Made by a program: the position numbers and the translations under genes. Of a DNA stretch of 34,984 nucleotides, positions 24,014 through 33,603 are shown one piece after another (the first letter of the stretch is position 1; every line of letters starts with the position of its first letter). The notes beneath the pieces are model-generated. The model was given only the letters and a program-made list of their open reading frames with translations, was not told the DNA's origin and made no database searches. Source of the DNA: a virus; the IMG/VR virus record IMGVR_UViG_3300049491_000361, positions 1-34,984 of that record. One strand, written 5' to 3'.

Positions 24014-25474
24014 TTAGAAGCCAGTAAATCGTTTATTTGGCACCATTGATGTATTCGTTAGTATTGGTTTAGCTTTTGCTATGTCCTTAGTGAAGATAGC
24101 GTATCTAAGTGCGTCCATTAAGTGGTCATCTTTCTTAATAATCTTGCCTTTCTCATCTCTGGAATATTTAGTGAATTCCTTAAGAGTGTGCTGTAGGGTT
24201 GAGAATATCTTAAGCTTGCCGCCATATAGAAGTTCCCACACCGAATATAAACCGGCTTCTACTGCGTTATTAGCAATCTTAAGTCCTTTCAATCTTGCTT
24301 TGTATAGTTCATATAACTGTGTACCATCGTCTTGCGTCCGCCCGCGACTTGCCGGATCAATACAACCAGGGATCCAATCTCCACGCGAATTAATAGCTTC
24401 TGCGTGAATAACTGGTTCTGCTTCTCCCCTGTAGTGTTCCGAGAAAGCATAATGGGTATTAGTGTCAGGATCTATAGCGATCCAAATAGCGGCAGTTCTA
24501 TTCCAACCCACATCCAGACCATAACATTTTTTATAATGCGCGGGTATTTCAAATGGAGTAACTGTAATATCATCCACATCAATTGGGTAAACTGCACCTG
24601 TTCCGACTTGAGGTATCCCTTTCGTACGAATTGCACGTTGATGTGGCGGAATACTTCTAAAATAAGCCTCTCTTGTCTCTTGATCTAGGTGCGGAGCATC
24701 ATCCCATGTTGCTGAAATAACAACCTTATCTGGGTCATAGTGCTCTCCTCTATCATTACATTCAATAAATGCAGTAACGACATCGGACATACCTTTTAAA
24801 GGTGTGAATGTGAGATAGATGATACCCTTAGTAGTAACTGTACGCATAAAGCATTCGGTATAGATATCTTCGGGGCATTCTTCGTCTAGCCATATTACGT
24901 GGCCTTCCCATCCTTCGAACGCTTTACGACCTTGTTCATATGACTTAAATTGCAAAGTAGATATGCCGCCACTGATATGTTTAACATTCACCGTATCATA
25001 AGTTTCGGCAGTGCCTTGTGTCTTATATGGCTTACCAGAGATAGTTTCTCTTGGAATAAACCCAGTTCCGATATCGGATGGATCGCCCAATAATTTAAGT
25101 TGAATAGTATCCCTAACTGATTTGGAGTTAACTCCACAAGCCCACGACTTAATCGGCTTATCGAATCTCTTACCTTCCCACCATTCCGGGTATAATCCAG
25201 TTAAGTGGCACACTAATTCATAGGCGCCGCTTTCAGATTTACCTATTCGGTTTGCAGCCATAAAGCAGCGTTGACGGTGAGTAGTACCAGCTTTAAAGAA
25301 ATCCATATGCTTCGCATATTCGGTTCTATTCTCTTTCCAGTGGGTAAAGAAGTGCCTACCACTTTCGCGATATCGCTGTTCCTTTAAAGCTTCATAGAGC
25401 TGTACTTTCTCATCAAAATCAAGCAATGAGAGATGATAGTCTAAATCGGCCTCACTTATTGTCGATAAATCCAT
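24014..25474 (-). CDS. Terminase large subunit
   Basis: The 486-residue packaging ATPase and nuclease has a Walker A loop ANRIGKS at 74-80, a Walker B VIWLDEE near 198, and a coupling motif TFTPLKGM near 226. The nuclease Asp residues lie at GLDVGW (about 320), CIDPASRG and DDHLMDALRY (about 453). The start lies inside the 3' end of the small subunit gene (23-bp overlap), with GTGGA upstream, and the pair is probably translated in balance. The portal gene follows, as expected for headful packaging. Confidence 0.93.
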   Translation of the reverse strand: MDLSTISEADLDYHLSLLDFDEKVQLYEALKEQRYRESGRHFFTHWKENRTEYAKHMDFFKAGTTHRQRCFMAANRIGKSESGAYELVCHLTGLYPEWWEGKRFDKPIKSWACGVNSKSVRDTIQLKLLGDPSDIGTGFIPRETISGKPYKTQGTAETYDTVNVKHISGGISTLQFKSYEQGRKAFEGWEGHVIWLDEECPEDIYTECFMRTVTTKGIIYLTFTPLKGMSDVVTAFIECNDRGEHYDPDKVVISATWDDAPHLDQETREAYFRSIPPHQRAIRTKGIPQVGTGAVYPIDVDDITVTPFEIPAHYKKCYGLDVGWNRTAAIWIAIDPDTNTHYAFSEHYRGEAEPVIHAEAINSRGDWIPGCIDPASRGRTQDDGTQLYELYKARLKGLKIANNAVEAGLYSVWELLYGGKLKIFSTLQHTLKEFTKYSRDEKGKIIKKDDHLMDALRYAIFTKDIAKAKPILTNTSMVPNKRFTGF

Positions 25475-25895
25475 TTTCCACTGAGTTCTCTTGGTCTTTT
25501 AGATCTAATGCGTAGTCAATTACTGCTTGTTCCATATGTTTCGGAGTCGAAACAGGTAGCAAGCTTTTAATTTGCTTGGTAATATCTTCATCACTGAGTT
25601 GACTTGTAGTCACAACAACCTCTTTAGCTGGCTCTTGTTGGCCTACTAGAACTTTACCTAGCCACATAAGCATCTTTGTGTCCTTAGTTTCGATAGCAAC
25701 TTGCCATTGAACTTTGCGTAGTTTATAAGCTAGTTCTGCGTACCACATTTCCATTTGTTTTTGAAAATAGGTGTTCTTGGTCAAAGTATCATAGTGTATT
25801 CCGAGAGCGGCTGCTATTTCCTTTCTTGTACAACCAACTAAGCACATTTCTCGAATGAGCTTCTCGTTGTAATTCTTTGGATTATAATCTGGCAT
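25452..25895 (-). CDS. Terminase small subunit
   Basis: The 147-residue protein has an N-terminal helix-turn-helix (MCLVGCTRKEIAAALGIHYD, residues about 17-40) used for recognition of the packaging site. The central part is helical (QMEMWYAELAYKLRKVQWQV) and the C-terminus is acidic. It immediately precedes the large subunit. AAAAGGAA is upstream of the ATG. It follows the LRR adhesin gene by 32 bases, an unusual neighbour for a terminase. Confidence 0.8.
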   Translation of the reverse strand: MPDYNPKNYNEKLIREMCLVGCTRKEIAAALGIHYDTLTKNTYFQKQMEMWYAELAYKLRKVQWQVAIETKDTKMLMWLGKVLVGQQEPAKEVVVTTSQLSDEDITKQIKSLLPVSTPKHMEQAVIDYALDLKDQENSVENGFIDNK

Positions 25896-25927
25896 AATAT
25901 TCCTTTTGTGTTATTTATTACTTTCTG

Positions 25928-27856
25928 TTAGCTTCCAGTGACTGACCAGCCTTTTGCAGTGGCTATTGAAGGGTCATCGCCCGCTATTCCTACGTTACCA
26001 GATACTGTAATTGTTTGACCAGTAACAGTTGGTAAACTTGTATAAATTTGATTAAGTGCTGCGGCTGATAATTTACAGTTCACTAACGAGAATGTGAACT
26101 TAGGTCCATTACCCGGCGACCAGTTAATTTTAGAAAGTGACGGGCAATTTGTAAACGTAGCCGAATAAGACGCATTGGTTGTAATTGCTGCTCTATTAAA
26201 ATTAATGTCTGGTATTTGTTGTAGTGATGTACAGTTGGCAAACATTGCGTTAAATCCGTTAGTACCGTTGGCAGCTGATGAATCAAACGCCGGGATAGCG
26301 CCAATATTAGTACACGCGTTAAACATGCCATTAAAAGTTGTGACTTTTACTGTGTTAAAAAGTGGGACAGTTTGCAATGAAGTACACGAAGCGAACATAT
26401 TTGATAAACTGTTCACATTTTGTGTATCCAAGAGTGGGACAGTTTGTAATGATTGGCAGTTTTGAAATAAGCTATTCATGTTGGTAACTTTTGTTGTGTT
26501 AAAAAGAGGAATAGTTTCTATTGAGTTACAACCATAAAATGTACCTAGCCCAATACTACCTCCGCCCATTAATGTTACATTCTGTGTATTAAAAAAGGGA
26601 ATAGTTTCAAGAGAGGAACAATTAGTAAACATGCCCGACATGTTGGTTACCGCGCTTGTATTAAACAAGGGTACACTTTTGAGTTTTGTACAACCCGAAA
26701 ACATTGATCCTATATTGTTGACTTTTATAGTGTTGAAAAAAGGGACTGTTGTCAATGAATTACAACCTGTAAATAATCCATTCATTGAAGTAACATTTCG
26801 GGTATCGAATAGCGGTACAGTTTTAAGATTTACGCAATTTGTAAACATACTTGTCATAGCACCGACATTCTGTGTGTCAAATAGTGGTACTGATTGCAGA
26901 GAACTACATCCAGTAAACATGTCTTGCATATTTGTAACTAAGCTTGTGTCGAATAGCGGAACTGATTGCAACGATGTGCAGTTTTGAAACAAACTGTTTA
27001 ATGAAGTATCATTATGACGTAGTATCGTGCATTTTTCCATTAACCTACATAGTGGCAAAGTAGTGGAAGAACTTCCTATAATTAAATTAGTAACTCCGGC
27101 ACTAATTGTTACATCTAATATAGGTTGCGAATATACTTGTAAATTGGCAGTAGTATTCTTAATATTTAGGTTGATAGTAGTTAATGGTGAAGTTCCATTA
27201 GTTGCAGTTACTTTAACCATTGCTTGTTTATATGGTAAAATTGTGCCAGTACCATTTGTTGTTAGTGGTAATATACTTCCACCTAATGTTAAACTTAATT
27301 GAAAAGTGTTAGGAGTGGCATTCACAACATAATAAGTTTGTAATTGAATAATTCCAGTCGTAGTTACAATTTCAGCAAATGAAATCTTCAAGCCATCTGT
27401 GTAACCATGTGCAGTACGATTTACTAAATTTGTTCCAGTTGTAAATGTTACTGCCCCGTCAGTACCTGTTAATCCGGGTACATTGTAATCATAGAGATAT
27501 TGTGCTGCGACGTTTGTTGCCACATTTACTGGTGCTGTTCCATCACCCCAATCAACAGTATATCCTCCAACACAAGCAAAAGTCATTGCAATATAATTGG
27601 ATTCTGGATAAACAGCTACAAGCATATCAACTTGTTCTTGCGCTGAGGTAGTTGCAGGCATAGGTAGCCACGTTGGATTTCTAACCCACGGAATAATAGG
27701 AGGAATAGGATCTCCACCACCAATCTCGACCACTGCACCACCTGAAGTTTTAGTGTACAGTTTGCCAGCAGTAGTATCAATGGCCAATTCGCCCTGTGCT
27801 AATGCACCAGTGGGCGGAATGCCAGTTCCATTCTTTAGAATAATAGTATTTGTCAT
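25928..27856 (-). CDS. Fibre-type adhesin with DUF285 leucine-rich repeats (third array)
   Basis: The 642-residue protein starts with a phage fibre N-terminal domain ([34 protein letters not shown]). It continues with [13 protein letters not shown] and a [20 protein letters not shown] beta domain. An extra domain of about 75 residues ([20 protein letters not shown] ... [15 protein letters not shown]), common in other phage tail proteins, interrupts that beta domain. About 12 LRRs of 24 residues follow ([20 protein letters not shown] and relatives), then the shared cap ([20 protein letters not shown]). It is probably a receptor-binding protein on the virion. No ribosome site stands before the ATG, which overlaps the previous stop as ATGA. 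Confidence 0.85.
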   Translation of the reverse strand: MTNTIILKNGTGIPPTGALAQGELAIDTTAGKLYTKTSGGAVVEIGGGDPIPPIIPWVRNPTWLPMPATTSAQEQVDMLVAVYPESNYIAMTFACVGGYTVDWGDGTAPVNVATNVAAQYLYDYNVPGLTGTDGAVTFTTGTNLVNRTAHGYTDGLKISFAEIVTTTGIIQLQTYYVVNATPNTFQLSLTLGGSILPLTTNGTGTILPYKQAMVKVTATNGTSPLTTINLNIKNTTANLQVYSQPILDVTISAGVTNLIIGSSSTTLPLCRLMEKCTILRHNDTSLNSLFQNCTSLQSVPLFDTSLVTNMQDMFTGCSSLQSVPLFDTQNVGAMTSMFTNCVNLKTVPLFDTRNVTSMNGLFTGCNSLTTVPFFNTIKVNNIGSMFSGCTKLKSVPLFNTSAVTNMSGMFTNCSSLETIPFFNTQNVTLMGGGSIGLGTFYGCNSIETIPLFNTTKVTNMNSLFQNCQSLQTVPLLDTQNVNSLSNMFASCTSLQTVPLFNTVKVTTFNGMFNACTNIGAIPAFDSSAANGTNGFNAMFANCTSLQQIPDINFNRAAITTNASYSATFTNCPSLSKINWSPGNGPKFTFSLVNCKLSAAALNQIYTSLPTVTGQTITVSGNVGIAGDDPSIATAKGWSVTGS

Positions 27857-27996
27857 ATTGTAATTATTGCTCCAGCAATAGTCTTAAAGAATAGTTTTCC
27901 ATCAGCTGAATTAAGTGCAATTTCACCTAGTTGTAATTGACTTGGCAGTGGTACTTTGCCTGGCACATCACTGAATTTAAATATAATCACGTTCAT
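27853..27996 (-). CDS. Stand-alone fibre N-terminal (adaptor-like) domain, 47 aa
   Basis: A 47-codon frame starts by TAATG overlap with the stop of the large fibre gene and ends by ATGA overlap with the LRR adhesin start. The product ([20 protein letters not shown], then [20 protein letters not shown]) aligns with the first 45 residues of the downstream adhesin ([20 protein letters not shown]). It is therefore a free copy of that virion-attachment domain. It may link fibres to the tail or be a remnant of an older fibre gene. The tight overlaps support real translation. Confidence 0.6.
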   Translation of the reverse strand: MNVIIFKFSDVPGKVPLPSQLQLGEIALNSADGKLFFKTIAGAIITI

Positions 27997-30900
27997 TAAT
28001 AAGTTCCACCGAATATGGTTGAGTTAGCATCTAGCACTGTAATTCCTGCTTGTGTCATTGCTGTAGTTGAAGCAACACCTGTTGGAGTAATATTACCAAG
28101 ATCAAGTGTGAAACTACCTGAGGTTGTGATTGGGCCTCCAGTAACTACAATTCCGTCATTGCCGACAATGTTTACGGATGTAACTGTACCAGAACCACCA
28201 CCGCCACCTGTTGGTGTTGTCCATATTGGCTGTGCACCCGGTCCCTGTGAAGTGATTACTTGGCCTGCTATACCTGCATCATTGTTGAATAGGAAAGTAC
28301 CTGTTTCATCTACGCGGAAATCTGCACCAAAAATACTATTATAGAGTTGGAAGTTATTACTAAGGAAAATTATCTCTCCATTACCAGCATTAATCGTAAG
28401 TGCCGCACCTACAGTTTGGTCGCCAACAGTAACTTGCCCTGCTTGTACTTTAAAAATTTCATTTGTCAATCCCCTTGTATAAACACCAAATGCTGGTACG
28501 CTAGCATCGGGCGAAGCCTCAATACCAACAGCAGAAAGATATGGTAGGCCGGATGAATCTACCATATCCCTAAAAAGGAATCCAGGTGTTGCTGGAGTAC
28601 TATACCTATCAGCAGATATTTCCCATATTTGTGTGCTGTTCACTGTCAGTGTATTAGGTTCAAAAGCACTTGTTAGTGAGCTTAATGGAACATGCAAGCC
28701 AATAGCTGATGGGTAAACATTGAAACTTAATACAGTTGGCTCTGCGGCATTTGGGTTTACATACGTGCTAAAAAATTCAGTTGCAGAACTGGCTCTCGCC
28801 CATAAGTTAACGGTAGTAAACGGAACTATAGGCTGATCGTAAATTATATTTCCAGTATATCTTTCACGAATGTATTGTGACTTTCTAAATGTTTGAAAGT
28901 ATGTAGTTGGTTCTTCAGAATCAAAACCAATACCAATATCTATTGACCCAAACCCACTGCCACCTTCACTGATGCTTACTTGGAAATTAAACGCACCTGT
29001 ATTTGCCGGGATATCATCGAAAAAACTAAAGTCAATAGATAAACCGGGTGCGATTGCAACCCATGGACTTGGAACTGGATCACCTTGATTATAAATTCCG
29101 AAAATAGTATTTGTGTCGCTATAAGAAACACTATACACTGGTGCTGGTGGTGGATTAGCACCAAGAATAGCGTTACCTTTAGTATCAAATCCAGTTACCA
29201 CTAACTGTGAGCCAACCAATACAGTTGATATATTTGCTGCAAGTAATTCTGCATCTAGGACAATAGAACTACCTTCAACATGCACACCAGTAGATAATTC
29301 ATTTGTTAATACATTTCTACCACTAATTTGAAACGCTTGTGGTGTTATTTGATAATCAGTATTTGTTAAGCGTATTTGTCCACTTATTTCAGGATCATAA
29401 TCTGGAATACCATTTGGTGTAAACTGCAAAGGCCCCCACATGGTATCCCCGCCTCTGTACACTCTATCAGTTACATCTCCACCACCTGATCCATTAGCAG
29501 CTAATGTGATTCTACCAAAAGCATCTACAGTGATATTTGCAGAAGTATAACTTCCAGCAGTAACACCAGTAGCAGGTAATTCGGCAGTAAGTGTTCCATT
29601 TGAAACAATAGGGCCGCCACCAACTGTAATTGTTGCATTAGGTGAACTAATATCTACAGAAGTAACTGTGCCACCCGATCCACCACCTGAACCAAGTACG
29701 GTCACTTTTAGTAAGCTAGGTCGTTCTGAGTTCCTAGCGATAGCTTGGAAGCCATTTTGCCCAAGTCTACCACGTGCATAAAGTTGAAACGTAGTGCCAT
29801 TAGCAATAAAAGTAGAATTAGTTGAAGTATTTGCGTAAAGTTGTTTTACTCCATTGCTGATAGAATATGCAATAGCATTAATTACTAGTGGATCAACTCC
29901 ATCTAATGAAACACCAATCTCAAATTCACCTGGCTTACTACCTGGGTTCTCAACTAATAATTCAAACGTGATACTTCCTGTATTAGCTTCTATGTCTTGT
30001 GTAATAGTGCCAATGTCAGTAACTTGTACCCATGGTCCTGGTAATGCACCACCTAGGTAAATGTCAACATCGGTAGTGCCATTAACGGATTCTACATAAT
30101 CTGGCACTGGAGGTGGTTCAACACCTAGAATTGCATTGCCGCGTTCTGTTAATCCAGCAACAATTACCCTAGAACCTGGTTGTGCAGAGTTAAGTTTAAG
30201 TGAAATATCAGTTGATTCAATAGCAACATAGGAGCCGCCAATGCGCACACCTGTATCTGGTATTGAAGTATCGAAATCTGTATCCCAAACACCGCCAAAT
30301 AATTGTAGTTCTGGGCTGGTTGTTACATCTGGCTTGGCAAGTAAGATTGATGTGTTGTTGTCAATGTTGCCAGTAATAGCAAAATGTAGTGTACCAGTCA
30401 TTGTATCGCCAGCAACATCTACGAACTTATCTACTAAATCAAGCTGATCATTAATGTCACCCTGGATAGTTCCCCACTCAGCAAAGCCAGTTTCAGCAAA
30501 TGTGATGCGACCATATTGATCAACAGTCACATTGGCTGTCGTGTAAGTATCAGGAGTAACACCAGTTGGTATTAAGTCAACGTTAATTGTTCCTGAAGTT
30601 GTGATTGGTCCGCCTACAGTACTGATTGTGGCGGTGGGCGAAGCTAAGTTAACAGATGTAACAGTACCAGCAGCACCAACTGAACTACCTCCACCTAACC
30701 CACCTGCTTGTCTAAATACTGCATCGCCAATATTATTCAAGTTAGCAGCGCCATTTCTAACAGCGAAACGTGCTATTTCAACAACTAAGTCTAGTCCTGG
30801 AAATATGTTTGTAAATGGCGCAGTTGACATTCCTTGAGCTGCATCACCTAAGTTGGCATAAGGAGCTTGTCCAACTTGTAAAACAATATTACCAGTTGAA

Positions 30901-32180
30901 GTAATAATAAATCGTTGCACCGATGCAGTATTTGGCCCACCAGTAGAAACCATAGCTGCACCATTCCAATACTGAGTAGTTTGGACTGCTGTTCCAGGTG
31001 CAGGAAATGCTACCAATGCGGCTGTTCCAGGATTTAACGTGATGAAACTAGTTGGATTTGCTCCAGCAACAGGTTTTTCATGTGGAGTAGCTGTATGCCA
31101 CGCAATATTCTCGCCTTTAATAAAGCCAGGTAGGTTCTGCACAGTCAATCCCGCATTGGGAACTATGCTTACATTCGACTCGAACACATTGAATGTCTTC
31201 GCAAAACCATTGTTGCCAGCCATATCCGGGTAAGTTTGCACATTACGTGGACCTGCTGCGCCATTAGTGAATGAGTTTACACCAGCAACTCTCTTAATGA
31301 ATGCAACACCAAGCATAATAAAGTTAGGGTCGAGTGCTGTTGAATTATTTGTGAAACTTACTACGCCACTGCTATTATACGAAACATACTTTATGTATAG
31401 GCCGTCTGCTGGGAGACTTACGGTAGACAGTGGTATATCTAGCTGTAGAAACGATTTTATAGCTCCTCTAAATCCTGAAGCATCTATTGAGTTGTAAAAT
31501 AATCCTTGTTGAAGTGGTAGTATGCGTAGAGTAGTATCATTCAATGCTACTAATGCAACAGTATCATCGTAAGAAACTACACCAGTGAAGCCGAAAGCAA
31601 TGGCAATAGTGTCAATTATATCGGATAAGTCAAGTTGATCTTCTAGGTCACCAGTAATGTTGCCCCATGACACTTCGGTAGCTACTTCACTTGCTGCTGT
31701 TGTTAAGCCTTTCTCATTAACAGTTATGATTGGAGTAAAGCCAGGTCCACCCCAAGTACCGGGATCAAAGTTGACTGTGTTTAGAGTAAGTGGCAATGTA
31801 GCATCAGGTGCGCCACTAGTTGTACCAGTACCATCCCCGCTTAATGTAACAGAGGCTAATCTATCAACCCAGCCAAGTACACCAAGACCATTAGTCCCAA
31901 GTGTTTGATGTATAATGCCAGCATTGGGCGGATAAGTCCAGCTTAGTGTAGATACTTGATCTGCGGAAGTTTTAAAGTCATGTAGGGCACCGCCACTGTT
32001 AAGTGTCATCTGTGGCCCATTCACATACAAATATTCAGTTTTAAGTGGCCAATAGTTATTTGCAGGATCTTTAACAGCCAGCACACCCGGTTCATTAACT
32101 AGAACAGTTATATCCGCGCCACTAAATCCAATGCTTAGCTGTGGATTATACGTTCCTGTTAGGTTAAGCCACTTTTCCAT
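27996..32180 (-). CDS. Large tail fibre-like protein, 1394 aa
   Basis: The largest gene encodes a modular fibre. The N-terminus (MEKWLNLTGTYNPQLSIGFS) differs from its neighbours. Three related modules carry GTVTSVN/D..., an (A/T)TITxGGPI segment, and then, in two of them, GVTxxxYTxANxTVDxxGRI, the glycine- and threonine-rich sequence of many phage fibres. These are followed by coiled or beta parts, GGDTMWGPLQF-type linkers and Gly-rich breaks. No catalytic site and no C-terminal chaperone domain is recognised. It ends with SAD/trimer-like sequence and TIFGGTY. AAGGAATAACAC precedes the ATG. It is probably virion-attached; receptor unknown. Confidence 0.75.
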   Translation of the reverse strand: MEKWLNLTGTYNPQLSIGFSGADITVLVNEPGVLAVKDPANNYWPLKTEYLYVNGPQMTLNSGGALHDFKTSADQVSTLSWTYPPNAGIIHQTLGTNGLGVLGWVDRLASVTLSGDGTGTTSGAPDATLPLTLNTVNFDPGTWGGPGFTPIITVNEKGLTTAASEVATEVSWGNITGDLEDQLDLSDIIDTIAIAFGFTGVVSYDDTVALVALNDTTLRILPLQQGLFYNSIDASGFRGAIKSFLQLDIPLSTVSLPADGLYIKYVSYNSSGVVSFTNNSTALDPNFIMLGVAFIKRVAGVNSFTNGAAGPRNVQTYPDMAGNNGFAKTFNVFESNVSIVPNAGLTVQNLPGFIKGENIAWHTATPHEKPVAGANPTSFITLNPGTAALVAFPAPGTAVQTTQYWNGAAMVSTGGPNTASVQRFIITSTGNIVLQVGQAPYANLGDAAQGMSTAPFTNIFPGLDLVVEIARFAVRNGAANLNNIGDAVFRQAGGLGGGSSVGAAGTVTSVNLASPTATISTVGGPITTSGTINVDLIPTGVTPDTYTTANVTVDQYGRITFAETGFAEWGTIQGDINDQLDLVDKFVDVAGDTMTGTLHFAITGNIDNNTSILLAKPDVTTSPELQLFGGVWDTDFDTSIPDTGVRIGGSYVAIESTDISLKLNSAQPGSRVIVAGLTERGNAILGVEPPPVPDYVESVNGTTDVDIYLGGALPGPWVQVTDIGTITQDIEANTGSITFELLVENPGSKPGEFEIGVSLDGVDPLVINAIAYSISNGVKQLYANTSTNSTFIANGTTFQLYARGRLGQNGFQAIARNSERPSLLKVTVLGSGGGSGGTVTSVDISSPNATITVGGGPIVSNGTLTAELPATGVTAGSYTSANITVDAFGRITLAANGSGGGDVTDRVYRGGDTMWGPLQFTPNGIPDYDPEISGQIRLTNTDYQITPQAFQISGRNVLTNELSTGVHVEGSSIVLDAELLAANISTVLVGSQLVVTGFDTKGNAILGANPPPAPVYSVSYSDTNTIFGIYNQGDPVPSPWVAIAPGLSIDFSFFDDIPANTGAFNFQVSISEGGSGFGSIDIGIGFDSEEPTTYFQTFRKSQYIRERYTGNIIYDQPIVPFTTVNLWARASSATEFFSTYVNPNAAEPTVLSFNVYPSAIGLHVPLSSLTSAFEPNTLTVNSTQIWEISADRYSTPATPGFLFRDMVDSSGLPYLSAVGIEASPDASVPAFGVYTRGLTNEIFKVQAGQVTVGDQTVGAALTINAGNGEIIFLSNNFQLYNSIFGADFRVDETGTFLFNNDAGIAGQVITSQGPGAQPIWTTPTGGGGGSGTVTSVNIVGNDGIVVTGGPITTSGSFTLDLGNITPTGVASTTAMTQAGITVLDANSTIFGGTY

Positions 32181-32194
32181 GTGTTATTCCTTAA

Positions 32195-33100
32195 TTAGAT
32201 GTCTATCTCTGGTACTCGTTTTGCCGATATTGTTATTCTACTTGTTCCAAGTCCAGTGAGGCCAGCTGTAGTTATGTAGACTTTAGCTGTATAGGAAGTG
32301 ACTGCAATGTTAGAAATGAACAGTTCATAATTACCAATCACAGTAGGGTCGATATAGACTGCGGGCATAAGGAGTTCATTGTCTAAATCATTGCCTACAG
32401 AAATTGTTGTACTGGGTTCGAATGGCTCATGAATTAGTACTTCAACACGTTCCACTATATACTTACTTTCAATAGCAGCGATAGTCTTAGTTGTATCAGT
32501 GTAATTAAAGATTGCTTCGCTGCCAGTACTAGCTGGTGCCCATGCAACTTTAAGCGGATCATCCTCTACTACTGTTAACACATCGCCTGGATTACCATAT
32601 GGTAAATTAGTAACAGTACCATACCCGGTACCAACGATCAAATCACCAATATCAGTAACTGGCCATGCAAATGTGCCGGACTCGATAGCAGTAATGCGGC
32701 CTTTTGCATCAACAGTAACAGTTGCGGAAGTGTAGGTGCCAGGTACCACTCCTGTTTCGGATAGCACTGTTATTTGTGAGAATGCTGGTTTGGTTACATC
32801 GCCCAGTAATGCTGGAGACTGTAATTGCCATTCGCCTGCAGCATTAACAGTGTAAACACCACCAGTATCCAATGAGAAGAACAAGTATTGTTTCTCTGCT
32901 TCTGGTTGATTTTGTAGTAGATCTTGAAAGATAGTAGTTGGATTGCCAGTAATAGGTAGTGAGCCATCCACTACTCCGGTTACACCATCAGGAAATGTGG
33001 CTGTGTTTAATTGACTAAACCATTGCTGCCATGGCACAGACACATACCCTTTCACATCGGATATAGGCGCAAAAGTTGGGGTAGGTCCGCGCACTGACAT
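32195..33100 (-). CDS. Fibre-associated protein, 301 aa
   Basis: The N-terminus (MSVRGPTPTFAPISDVKGYV, VPWQQWFSQLNTATFP) resembles the start of many phage tail or baseplate-associated proteins. The segment PGTYTSATVTVDAKGRITAI is the same fibre repeat found twice in the next gene. The C-terminal third looks like a beta-sandwich (VERVEVLIHEPFEPSTTISV, ELFISNIAVTSYTAKVYITT). AAAAAAGGAAAATAAGCC precedes the ATG. It probably connects or extends the large fibre; this is inference from shared repeats and position. Confidence 0.65.
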   Translation of the reverse strand: MSVRGPTPTFAPISDVKGYVSVPWQQWFSQLNTATFPDGVTGVVDGSLPITGNPTTIFQDLLQNQPEAEKQYLFFSLDTGGVYTVNAAGEWQLQSPALLGDVTKPAFSQITVLSETGVVPGTYTSATVTVDAKGRITAIESGTFAWPVTDIGDLIVGTGYGTVTNLPYGNPGDVLTVVEDDPLKVAWAPASTGSEAIFNYTDTTKTIAAIESKYIVERVEVLIHEPFEPSTTISVGNDLDNELLMPAVYIDPTVIGNYELFISNIAVTSYTAKVYITTAGLTGLGTSRITISAKRVPEIDI

Positions 33101-33103
33101 GGC

Positions 33104-33376
33104 TTATTTTCCTTTTTTAGGCTTAGTTTCTACTTTTTCCGCTTTCTCTGTTACCACTTTCGCTTCATATGGCTTGTCAACTAGTTTCAATGGCACTAGT
33201 GGAGCCTCTTTGTTGCACCACACATCTTCTAAGTCAACACAGTAAGCCACTTCGGTTCCGTTCACTACAACTATCGAAATGACCTCAAAGTCTTTCTCTA
33301 GTAATAGTTTATCAAGCTTGGCACATAGATCGACATCCTCCATCATACCAGACTTCACTTTAAAAAATCTACTCAT
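33104..33376 (-). CDS. Hypothetical protein, 90 aa
   Basis: Unrecognised. The N-terminal 60 residues look like a small alpha/beta domain (DLCAKLDKLLLEKDFEVISI, VVVNGTEVAYCVDLEDVWCN) with three cysteines. The C-terminal 25 residues are lysine-rich and probably disordered (VVTEKAEKVETKPKKGK). Its ATG overlaps the stop of the previous small gene as ATGA. It is part of the start of the virion operon. Confidence 0.65.
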   Translation of the reverse strand: MSRFFKVKSGMMEDVDLCAKLDKLLLEKDFEVISIVVVNGTEVAYCVDLEDVWCNKEAPLVPLKLVDKPYEAKVVTEKAEKVETKPKKGK

Positions 33377-33516
33377 ACAACAATCCTATGTTTTTTAAGT
33401 TTCTTCGCAATGCGTTTTTGGTGGAACTTTCTATGTGCAAATTCCTGTAATGTTTCACCTTCGTGCCGCTGTGGGTACATTATGTGTCCCAGTGCGTCTT
33501 GTTGCTCTTTATTCAT
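33373..33516 (-). CDS. Small basic protein, 47 aa
   Basis: A 47-codon frame (MNKEQQDALGHIMYPQRHEG...) ends in a very basic helix (RKFHQKRIAKKLKKHRI) and overlaps the next start as ATGA. The ribosome site is weak (AGAGAT). It is the first gene downstream, on the minus strand, of the shared motif at 33550-33588. The basic tail could bind nucleic acid; no family recognised. Confidence 0.55.
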   Translation of the reverse strand: MNKEQQDALGHIMYPQRHEGETLQEFAHRKFHQKRIAKKLKKHRIVV

Positions 33517-33549
33517 ATGCTATCTCTAGACTTTAAATGTCGTTTAGTG

Positions 33550-33588
33550 TTAAAATTTCGCTTAATTTAGGCTATATTTAATACCTAT
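33550..33588. promoter_or_regulatory. Shared intergenic motif, copy 2
   Basis: TTAAAATTTCGCTTAATTT (33550-33568) and AATACCTAT (33580-33588) repeat the element at 7038-7075; the spacing differs by one base. It lies in the 87-bp gap between two minus-strand genes, just before the 47-aa gene and the fibre genes. TATATT (33573-33578) between the two blocks would serve as a plus-strand -10, but no gene follows on that strand. A virion-operon promoter or operator on the minus strand is the more useful reading. Confidence 0.55.
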
Positions 33589-33603
33589 GCGGGTAAACGA
33601 ATA

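Noticed and set aside
13511-27856. Diversity-generating retroelement acting on the LRR arrays
   Set aside because: No reverse transcriptase gene and no template/variable repeat pair with adenine-specific changes was seen.
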